NCBI GenBank assembly: GCA_029820875.1
Contig: JALGUK010000078.1
Location: 1 to 14,135, forward strand
DNA length: 14,135 nt
From: Candidatus Zipacnadia bacterium
GTDB taxonomy: Bacteria > Armatimonadota > UBA5377 > JALGUK01
Direction of reading: 5' to 3'
A program made the translations under genes and the position numbers. The notes under the pieces were generated by a model. That model was given only the letters and a program-made list of their open reading frames with translations. It did not search any database and had not been told where the DNA came from. Within the stretch, counting starts at the first letter, position 1, and every line of letters starts with the position of its first letter. Shown here in pieces: positions 6,963-12,663 of the stretch.

Positions 6963-7424
6963 TCAGCCCAGACCCGTAAGGACGTTGGCATAAGGCATGG
7001 TCCGATATCGGGCCAGCACGGGATGGTCCACGACATAAACCTTGTCCGCGCCATACGCTACAACTTCTTCGGCGAGCTTGTCGGTTTCCTGCCCCATGAC
7101 GACTGCGCTCAACTCTACCCCGAGTTGGTCTGCCAGCCGTCGGCCCTCCCCCAAGAGCTCCATAGTCACCGTCCGCAGGTTCTCCCCATCATGCTCGGCG
7201 ACGACCCACACGCCCGAATACTGCGTGACATCCACCTCTCCCTTGCGGGGGACCACCATAACGATGGCGTTATTCTTGCATGGCGTCACGCATGCTCCGC
7301 AATTGGTGCACCGATCCTCGTCTACAACCGCCTTGTCATGCACCAATGTAAGTGCATCGTAGGGACAAACACGCACGCAGATGCCGCAGCCGTTACACTT
7401 GTCTTCAATGATTGTGATTGCCAT
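6963..7424 (-). CDS. etfA: Ferredoxin domain plus N-terminal part of ETF alpha
   Basis: Residues 1-60 form a two-cluster ferredoxin: [12 protein letters not shown] (Cys10, 13, 16, 20) and [11 protein letters not shown] (Cys39, 42, 45, 49), enough for two [4Fe-4S] clusters. From about residue 72 ([12 protein letters not shown]) the sequence is the start of EtfA domain I, with [21 protein letters not shown] and the [14 protein letters not shown] stretch. The frame stops at residue 153, in mid-domain. The ATG at 7424 has GGAG at a 7-base spacing and lies 19 bases after etfB. EtfA proteins with such ferredoxin extensions occur in anaerobic butyryl-, caffeyl- and lactate-linked flavin bifurcating complexes. 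As read, this product could not bind FAD because that half is in the next frame. Confidence 0.85.
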   Translation of the reverse strand: MAITIIEDKCNGCGICVRVCPYDALTLVHDKAVVDEDRCTNCGACVTPCKNNAIVMVVPRKGEVDVTQYSGVWVVAEHDGENLRTVTMELLGEGRRLADQLGVELSAVVMGQETDKLAEEVVAYGADKVYVVDHPVLARYRTMPYANVLTGLG

Positions 7425-7443
7425 CGGATTGCTCCATCTTATT

Positions 7444-8235
7444 TCATTGCGGTTGGGGCAGGTTCAACTCGCGGATTCGCCTTGCCAATTCTCGCGCGGC
7501 TTCCCTCGGCTCGCCATCAATTATCATCGTCTCCCGCTCACGAACGGGTGTAAACGATCTAATGACCACCGTCGGCGAGCCTTCAAGGCCGATTTTAGTG
7601 AGGTCAGCGCCGATGGCCTCGGCGTCCCAATGCGGAATCTGCTTCTTCTTGGCTTTCAGAAGATTCCTCATGCTCGGGTATCGCGGCTCGTTAATCTGCT
7701 TGACGACAGTAATTAGAGCAGGCAGCCTCGCCTCGACGACCTCGAACTCGCCTTCGAGCAGACGCTTAACCTGGACCTTGCCGTTGTCAACTTGGATGCC
7801 GATTGCATACGTAATCTGGGGGATGCCGAGCTGTTCAGCCAACCCTGGCCCGACCTGGCCGGTGTCGCCGTCGAACGTCTGTTTCCCGCACAGTATCAAA
7901 TCGTACTCGCGGATTGTCTTGACGGCCTGCGCAAGCGTATAAGATGTTGCCCACGTGTCGGCGAGGGCCATGCGCCGGTCACAGAGCAATATCGCCTCAT
8001 CAGCCCCCATGCCCAGGCAGTGGCGAAGCGCGTCCTCAGCCTGAGGCGGCCCCATCGAGATACATGTGACCTTGCCGCCGTGTTTTTCCCGGAGCCGAAG
8101 CGCCTCCTCTACGGCGTTTTCATCAAAGGGGTTGATAATATTCTCAGCCGAACTGCGGTCAATGGAGTGCGTCTCAGGATTGATTCGCACTTCCGATGTG
8201 CTCGGAACTTGTTTGACACAGACGATAATGTTCAC
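7444..8235 (-). CDS. etfB: Electron transfer flavoprotein beta subunit
   Basis: EtfB pairs with EtfA to carry electrons between an acyl-CoA dehydrogenase and NADH, ferredoxin or quinone. The 263-residue protein opens MNIIVCVKQVPSTSEVRI and carries INPFDENAVEEALRL, SMGPPQAEDALR, GADEAILLCDRRMALADTWATS and GKQTFDGDTGQVGPGLAEQL, the nucleotide-binding blocks of the family. The INPxD, SMGPPQA and ADTWATS wording is closest, as I recall, to EtfB of anaerobic butyryl-CoA dehydrogenase and lactate dehydrogenase bifurcating complexes. The start is a GTG at 8235 with GGGAGG seven bases upstream. It begins 21 bases after the acyl-CoA dehydrogenase and ends 19 bases before the ferredoxin-etfA gene, so the three form one unit. 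Confidence 0.95.
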   Translation of the reverse strand: MNIIVCVKQVPSTSEVRINPETHSIDRSSAENIINPFDENAVEEALRLREKHGGKVTCISMGPPQAEDALRHCLGMGADEAILLCDRRMALADTWATSYTLAQAVKTIREYDLILCGKQTFDGDTGQVGPGLAEQLGIPQITYAIGIQVDNGKVQVKRLLEGEFEVVEARLPALITVVKQINEPRYPSMRNLLKAKKKQIPHWDAEAIGADLTKIGLEGSPTVVIRSFTPVRERETMIIDGEPREAARELARRIRELNLPQPQ

Positions 8236-8256
8236 GACAGGGCCTCCCGGGTAAAC

Positions 8257-9402
8257 TTACAAGTATTCCCTAAGCAGTAAACCCGCGATTACCCCGCGTT
8301 GTATCTCAGAGGTACCTTCAACGATCTCAAAGAGCTTGGCCTCGCGCATATAGCGCTCAACAGGATAGTCGCAGGTATAGCCGTATCCGCCTAACACCTG
8401 AACAGCCTTGGTGGTCACCTGCATCACCGTCTCGGCGCCGAACAGTTTCGCCATGGCGGCCTGTTTTTGGAAGGGTTTGCCGGCGTCTTTAAGCTGAGCC
8501 GCCTGCAGGCACAACAGCCGTGCCGCCTCGATTTGCGTGGCCATGTCGGCGAGCATAAACTGCACAGCCTGGAAGTTGGCGATGGATTGGCCGAACTGCA
8601 CGCGCTGTTTGGCGTACGGGACGGCGGCGTCCAGGGCCGCCTGTGCCAGCCCTACCGCACCTATGCCCATCCCTATCCGGCCGAGGTCGAGAGTTTCCAT
8701 CGCAACGCGGAATCCGCGCTTTTCTCTATGCAGCAGGTTCTCGGCGGGCACATGGCAGTCCTGGAAAATCAGCTCGCGGTTCGGAAGCGAGGGGAAGGCC
8801 ATTTTCTTCTCATTCTTCCCGAAGGAGAAGCCCTCGAAGCCCTTCTCGACTATAAACGCCGTCATCCCGCGTGCACCGCGGTCAGGGTCCATGTTGGCGA
8901 TGATGACATACGTCTGAGCCTCGCCGCCGTTGCTGATGAAGATTTTAGTGCCGTTGAGTATATACTCGTCGCCCTTCTTCTCCGCCCGGGTGCGGACGTT
9001 GCCTGCGTCCGAGCCTGCCTCCGGTTCCGTCAGGCCGAAGGCGCCGACGACCTCCCCTCTGGCTAGCGGTGGGAGGTACTTTTTCTTTTGCTCCTCGGTA
9101 CCGAAGAGCATAATGGGATAGACGCAGAGAATGTGCGCGCCGAAAACAGCACCGGTCGTCGTGCAGGCCCGCGAGAGCTCGGCACCTACCAGCGCCCACG
9201 TAACGAAGTCCATGCCCAGTCCACCGTACTCTTCCGGGACCGGGATGCCCATCAAATCAAGTTCGGCGCACTTCTTGATGTTTTCCCAGGGGAACTCGCC
9301 GGACTCATCGGTCTCCTTAGCCTTTGGGGCAAGCTCCTTCTGGGCGAATTCACGCACCGCTTCGAGAATCATTGCCTGGTCTTCGGTGGGGGAGAAGTCC
9401 AA
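8257..9402 (-). CDS. Acyl-CoA dehydrogenase family protein
   Basis: A full-length 381-residue acyl-CoA dehydrogenase (flavin-dependent oxidation of acyl-thioesters, or the reverse reduction of enoyl-thioesters when driven by ETF). Visible marks are [16 protein letters not shown] and [14 protein letters not shown] (FAD site), [21 protein letters not shown], the [22 protein letters not shown] block, and the catalytic base Glu362 in VEGTSEIQR (usually YEGT). The start is a TTG at 9402 giving the usual MDFSPTEDQ opening; AAGGGAG lies about 12 bases upstream, inside a 17-codon mini-ORF that stops three bases before it. It sits 124 bases after fabH and 21 before etfB. Its place within a fatty acid synthesis cluster suggests a role in the enoyl-reduction or acyl-recycling step, but substrate (CoA or ACP, chain length) cannot be read from sequence. 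Confidence 0.95.
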   Translation of the reverse strand: MDFSPTEDQAMILEAVREFAQKELAPKAKETDESGEFPWENIKKCAELDLMGIPVPEEYGGLGMDFVTWALVGAELSRACTTTGAVFGAHILCVYPIMLFGTEEQKKKYLPPLARGEVVGAFGLTEPEAGSDAGNVRTRAEKKGDEYILNGTKIFISNGGEAQTYVIIANMDPDRGARGMTAFIVEKGFEGFSFGKNEKKMAFPSLPNRELIFQDCHVPAENLLHREKRGFRVAMETLDLGRIGMGIGAVGLAQAALDAAVPYAKQRVQFGQSIANFQAVQFMLADMATQIEAARLLCLQAAQLKDAGKPFQKQAAMAKLFGAETVMQVTTKAVQVLGGYGYTCDYPVERYMREAKLFEIVEGTSEIQRGVIAGLLLREYL

Positions 9403-9526
9403 GTATCATGCAGCTCCCTTCGCATCAAGCTGGTAAAGGGACTCCGCCACAGCTTTCATCTCTGTCGAAAGCGGGCGGAGCGTTGGCCCTGATGGGCCGT
9501 TATACTCTAAGTCACCTGCGGCGCCT

Positions 9527-10519
9527 TCACCATCGCAAAACGGCACCGGCGAGGGTCAAGCCGGCACCGAACCCGACAAGGAGGACAGCGTCACCTTCCT
9601 TGATTCGCCCACTCTCAACTGCTTCGCAAAGCGCGATGGGAATGGATGCGGCGGAGGTGTTCCCGTACCGATCGATGTTGACGGCCGCCCGTTCCATGGG
9701 CAGTCTTAGCCTCTTCATCAGCGCTTCGATAATCCGTATGTTCGCCTGGTGCGGAACCACACACGCAAGGTCTTCCGCCTGGATGCCCGCTCGTTCGATA
9801 GCCTCAATGGCGACGTCTGCCATTCCCCGCACCGCCCGGCGGAACACCTCGTGTCCGTTCATGGAAATCAGGTGTTCATTCTTCTGGAATGCTTCGATGT
9901 CAAGAGGCTTACGTGAGCCGCCGGCGACAATCTTGAGCAGTTCCGCCCCAGCGCCGTCAGAGATAAGCCGAAAACCCAGAAGCCCGTGCCCTGGTTCGCA
10001 GGGCCCCATGACGGCCGCCCCCGCACCATCCCCGAACAACACGCAGGTGCTGCGGTCTTCCCAGTTGGTGAACCGGGACAAAGCTTCGGCGGCGATGACC
10101 AAGGCTGTTTCGCATTGGCCGGTGGCGATGTACTGGGCGGCCGTGGCGACAGCGCAAACGAAGCCGGTGCAAGCCGCGGCCAGGTCGAATGCGGTCGCAC
10201 CCTCGATTCCGAGTTTCTGCTGGACGATGTTGGCGGTTGCCGGGAACTGGTGGTCGCCCGTGACAGTGGCGACGATGACCAGATCAATGTCCTCAGGACC
10301 GACGCCGGCCTTGTCCATGGCTACGCGGGCAGCGGCCACCGCCATGTCCGAGGACGCCTCATCATCGGCACACAAATGGCGCTCCCTGATGCCGGAGTGG
10401 GTCACAATCCATTCGTCGGTGGTATCGACCATCTTTTCGAGGTCGACGTTTGTTAACACACGCTCAGGGACGTACATCCCGACACTCATAATCTGCGCGG
10501 ATCGCAGCTCAGTGCCCAA
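9527..10519 (-). CDS. fabH: 3-oxoacyl-ACP synthase III
   Basis: FabH starts fatty acid chains by condensing an acyl-CoA primer with malonyl-ACP. The 330-residue protein has the Cys-His-Asn triad: Cys117 in LAAACTGF, His257 in VVPHQANIRI and Asn287 in YGNTSAASIP. The family opening VPERVLTNVDLEKMVDTTDEWI and the closing LLVGFGAGLTLAG are present. The start is a TTG at 10519, 12 bases after the plsX stop; a stop codon lies two codons further up in frame and the next ATG would cut into the first strand. Only a weak purine-rich GAGAGTGA precedes it, so translation may be coupled to plsX. Primer preference (acetyl or branched) cannot be told. plsX-fabH is a common pair. Confidence 0.96.
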   Translation of the reverse strand: MGTELRSAQIMSVGMYVPERVLTNVDLEKMVDTTDEWIVTHSGIRERHLCADDEASSDMAVAAARVAMDKAGVGPEDIDLVIVATVTGDHQFPATANIVQQKLGIEGATAFDLAAACTGFVCAVATAAQYIATGQCETALVIAAEALSRFTNWEDRSTCVLFGDGAGAAVMGPCEPGHGLLGFRLISDGAGAELLKIVAGGSRKPLDIEAFQKNEHLISMNGHEVFRRAVRGMADVAIEAIERAGIQAEDLACVVPHQANIRIIEALMKRLRLPMERAAVNIDRYGNTSAASIPIALCEAVESGRIKEGDAVLLVGFGAGLTLAGAVLRW

Positions 10520-10531
10520 TCGCTATCACTC

Positions 10532-11569
10532 TCATTGCTTTTTGGTTAGAATCTTGCCGGGGGGATCCGCCAATCGGATGTCGGCACAGGACTCCCGAAT
10601 ACGCGTAACAACGTCACGCTCGACAGCCATCCGGGCCACATGAAGCGCGTTGGTGACGGCTCGACTCGTCGAGTGGCCGTGGCCAGCCACGCAAACTCCA
10701 TTGAGCCCCACCAGCAAAGCGCCGCCGTAGGTGGAATAGTCGCTCTTGCGATGCAATCCCCGGAGTTGCTTGCGCAGGATCCAGGCCCCCAGTTTACCTG
10801 TCAGACTGCTTTCAAGCTCATCGCGAAGTGTGGTCATGACCAATCGGCTGGCGCCTTCGATTGCCTTCAGGGCTACGTTGCCGACAAAACCGTCGCAGAC
10901 AACTACGTCCGCCTCGCCCGAGAACATCCGATTGCCTTCGATATTGCCCGTGAAGTTGATATTTGCTGTCCTCAACAGTTCATGGGCCTGCTTGCTCTTC
11001 TTATCGCCCTTGATGTACTCGGAACCGATGTTAAGAAGGGCCACCTTCGGCGATTGTATGCCCAGCAGCGCCGAGGCGTAGATGCTGCCCATCACGGCGA
11101 ACTGGATGAGCATCTCCACATGGCAGTCCACGTTCGCGCCGGCGTCAATCAGCACCAGGCTTCCCGTAGTCGACGGCATCACGACAGCAATAGCGGGACG
11201 GTCAACACCCGGCACGGTTCCCAGTGACACCAGCGCCTTCGCCATGAAGGCTCCGGTGTTGCCGACCGACACGACCGCTGCGGCCTTGCCATCTCGGACC
11301 AGGTCCGTTGCCACGGACACGGACGAACGAGGTTTGCGTCGCAATGAGGCTGTGGGTGGATCGTCCATTTCCACAACTTCGGGAGCCTCTACAATTGTCA
11401 TGCGGTTATTGCCGCCAGCGTTGTGGCGGAGGAGTTGCTCTTTAAGAATCTCTGTCGGACCGACAAGAAAAACACCGGTGGAGCTGTTGGTCCGTGCAAA
11501 CGCCACGGCCCCTTTGACAATTTCCTCCGGCGCGTAGTCTCCCCCCATGGCGTCAACGGCAATCCACAT
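10532..11569 (-). CDS. plsX: Acyl-ACP:phosphate acyltransferase
   Basis: PlsX converts acyl-ACP and phosphate to acyl-phosphate, the donor used by PlsY in phosphatidic acid synthesis; it is a peripheral membrane protein. The 345-residue protein opens MWIAVDAMGGDYAPEEIVKGAV, the family hallmark, and has VDRPAIAVVMPSTTGSLVLIDAGANVDC, LLNIGSEYIKGDKKSKQAHELL and VCDGFVGNVALKAIEG blocks at normal spacing. The ATG at 11569 has GCAGGTGA about ten bases upstream. It lies 36 bases after rpmF and 12 before fabH; the order DUF177-rpmF-plsX-fabH is widespread in bacteria. Confidence 0.97.
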   Translation of the reverse strand: MWIAVDAMGGDYAPEEIVKGAVAFARTNSSTGVFLVGPTEILKEQLLRHNAGGNNRMTIVEAPEVVEMDDPPTASLRRKPRSSVSVATDLVRDGKAAAVVSVGNTGAFMAKALVSLGTVPGVDRPAIAVVMPSTTGSLVLIDAGANVDCHVEMLIQFAVMGSIYASALLGIQSPKVALLNIGSEYIKGDKKSKQAHELLRTANINFTGNIEGNRMFSGEADVVVCDGFVGNVALKAIEGASRLVMTTLRDELESSLTGKLGAWILRKQLRGLHRKSDYSTYGGALLVGLNGVCVAGHGHSTSRAVTNALHVARMAVERDVVTRIRESCADIRLADPPGKILTKKQ

Positions 11570-11605
11570 ATTATCCCGTCACCTGCAATGGCCTAAGCAT
11601 CTCGG

Positions 11606-11806
11606 CTAACGTTGCTTCTGAGGTCGTTCCTTGACATTGACGACCTGGCGGCGGTCGTAATAGCCACACTCATCGCAAATATAATGCGGGCGTACCATAG
11701 CGCCACAGTGCGGGCAGACAACCATTGGTGGAGCCGAAGTCCGCAGCCACTTAGCTTTCCGCCTCGCAGTTTGACCCTTTGACCTCTTTCGCTTCGGAAG
11801 TGCCAC
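11606..11806 (-). CDS. rpmF: 50S ribosomal protein L32
   Basis: L32 is a small basic zinc-ribbon protein of the large ribosomal subunit. From the GTG at 11806 the product is 66 residues, opening MALPKRKRSKG as family members do, with two zinc-binding pairs CPHCG (Cys31, 34) and CDECG (Cys44, 47) and the GYYDRRQVV ending. GAAGGG lies about eight bases before the GTG. An in-frame ATG at 11854 overlaps the stop of the upstream gene (ATGA) and would add 16 residues; I prefer the shorter form because the extension has no counterpart in the family, but coupled initiation at 11854 cannot be excluded. Confidence 0.93.
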   Translation of the reverse strand: MALPKRKRSKGQTARRKAKWLRTSAPPMVVCPHCGAMVRPHYICDECGYYDRRQVVNVKERPQKQR

Positions 11807-11850
11807 TATATCATCCCTTCTCGCCGTAACCGGCTCCTCAGGCGCTTGTT

Positions 11851-12378
11851 TCATACATCCGTGTGTTGGGCCAGTAAAGCCTTTAGAGGCGCCAGTCGCG
11901 GGTCGGTTTTTTCTTCAACACATTCGCAGGGGCCCTCGTTGAGGTCTTTCCCACAATGCGGACATAGTCCCCGACAATCAGGTTTGCACAGCGGCCGTGC
12001 GGGTAATGTTACAATCAGGTTCTGGCGGATTAATTCGCTAAGATTGATTAATTGCCCTTCGAGAATCGGGAGCGCCTCCGGCTCATCCGTTCCCACCGCA
12101 TAAGCTTCGACCTGATCGATTTCCCTTAGGGCGCACGGCTCATCAATCTTGGCGGTGATGGTTTGCTGAAAAAGCCGCAGACACCGCCTGCATTCCAGCT
12201 CGAATGTCGCGGTCACCTCGCCGCGTGCCATAATCTCATGGCCGACGTTTGTGAGCCGGATCTGTCCTCGCACCAGTCCTACACATACGGCCCCCAGACC
12301 CTCCGGGGGCGCCGCCTCAATATCACAGACAACACATTTGGCCGGCTTGACCAACTGTTCGTAGACGTCAAAGATCAT
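11851..12378 (-). CDS. DUF177 / YceD family protein
   Basis: A 175-residue member of the DUF177 (YceD) family, which is almost always encoded just before rpmF and has been linked to 23S rRNA or large-subunit accumulation; the exact role is not settled. It shows the internal CRRCL pair (Cys63, 66) and a C-terminal metal-ribbon-like block with Cys131, 135, 139, 142, 151 and 153 (CKPDCRGLCPHCG then CEC), followed by DPRLAPLKALL. This cysteine-rich tail is the non-proteobacterial form of the family. The ATG at 12378 has a weak AGAAG ahead. It is the first gene of the minus-strand run, about 45 bases from the predicted transcription start. Confidence 0.92.
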   Translation of the reverse strand: MIFDVYEQLVKPAKCVVCDIEAAPPEGLGAVCVGLVRGQIRLTNVGHEIMARGEVTATFELECRRCLRLFQQTITAKIDEPCALREIDQVEAYAVGTDEPEALPILEGQLINLSELIRQNLIVTLPARPLCKPDCRGLCPHCGKDLNEGPCECVEEKTDPRLAPLKALLAQHTDV

Positions 12379-12430
12379 CGTTCTTCTCTACCCCGGCAAG
12401 CAAATCACCCCACGCCTGACGCGAAACCAC

Positions 12431-12459
12431 AGTATAAGAGGAAACGGCACGTGTGTCAA
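12431..12459 (-). promoter_or_regulatory. Sigma-70-type promoter for the DUF177-rpmF-plsX-fab run
   Basis: On the minus strand TTGACA (12454-12459) and TATACT (12431-12436) are separated by exactly 17 bases. This is a full-consensus -35 and a 5-of-6 -10. Transcription would start near 12424, leaving a leader of about 45 bases before DUF177. It is the best promoter match in the window and the only clear one for the whole minus-strand run. Confidence 0.8.
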
Positions 12460-12534
12460 GTTCAAGCGGCCTGGAGACAGTGTCAATACTCGTGTATAAA
12501 GCGCCTCAGGCACGGCTCAGGTTTTCCATACCGC

Positions 12535-12564
12535 TTGATATGCTGAGGACAGCTATGCTATACT
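12535..12564 (+). promoter_or_regulatory. Extended -10 sigma-70 promoter for the Ycf46-like gene
   Basis: TTGATA (12535-12540) and TATACT (12559-12564) are 18 bases apart, and TGC directly before the -10 makes it an extended -10 element. Start of transcription would fall near 12571, giving a leader of about 93 bases before the ATG at 12664. Both boxes match consensus at five of six positions. Confidence 0.7.
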
Positions 12565-12663
12565 GCCGGAAAGTGCGCAGCCGACGGATGTTTCCAGCCA
12601 AGGTCTCGTTGTAGTGCAAGGAACTCGCACAGAGCCGGGAAGCTTCGGTGAACAGGTGCCGCT

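Larger units (their letters stand above)
6325..7424 (-). pseudogene. etfA: Ferredoxin-fused etfA broken by internal deletion and frameshift
   Basis: Two adjacent frames together make one ferredoxin-EtfA fusion of the LctC / bifurcating type. The first frame ends ...[13 protein letters not shown] (TGA at 6963-6965); the second picks up as [12 protein letters not shown] in a different frame over the same bases. In intact family members some 30-35 residues, including the conserved ATxxGRDLAPRxAAR segment, stand between a YxxVL-like stretch and TGLTADC; I find no trace of them here in any frame. At the joint the minus strand reads GGTCTG then GGCTG, a near duplication; dropping five bases would give TGLTADC. 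So the lesion is a deletion of about 100 bases plus a frame change, either real or an assembly collapse. Flanking etfB and acyl-CoA dehydrogenase look intact. Confidence 0.7.
12379..12663. other. Divergent intergenic region
   Basis: This 285-base gap separates the divergent DUF177 and Ycf46-like genes. It holds one promoter per strand, with -35 boxes about 75 bases apart and facing away from each other, and a roughly 90-base leader for the plus-strand gene. I see no RNA gene, no credible small protein and no clear terminator in it. Short imperfect repeats occur (GCCTCAGG / GGCTCAGG near 12503-12521), too weak to call an operator. Confidence 0.6.

Noticed and set aside
9501..9506. TATACT on the plus strand in the fabH-ACAD gap as an antisense promoter
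   Set aside because: No -35 box at a workable distance; the nearest TTG-like hexamer is only 11 bases upstream.
9324..10643. Plus-strand frame of 439 codons opposite fabH
   Set aside because: It is a mirror of fabH (Ser/Ala/Thr-rich product, no domain), spans the fabH-ACAD gap and both gene ends; the minus strand is certain.
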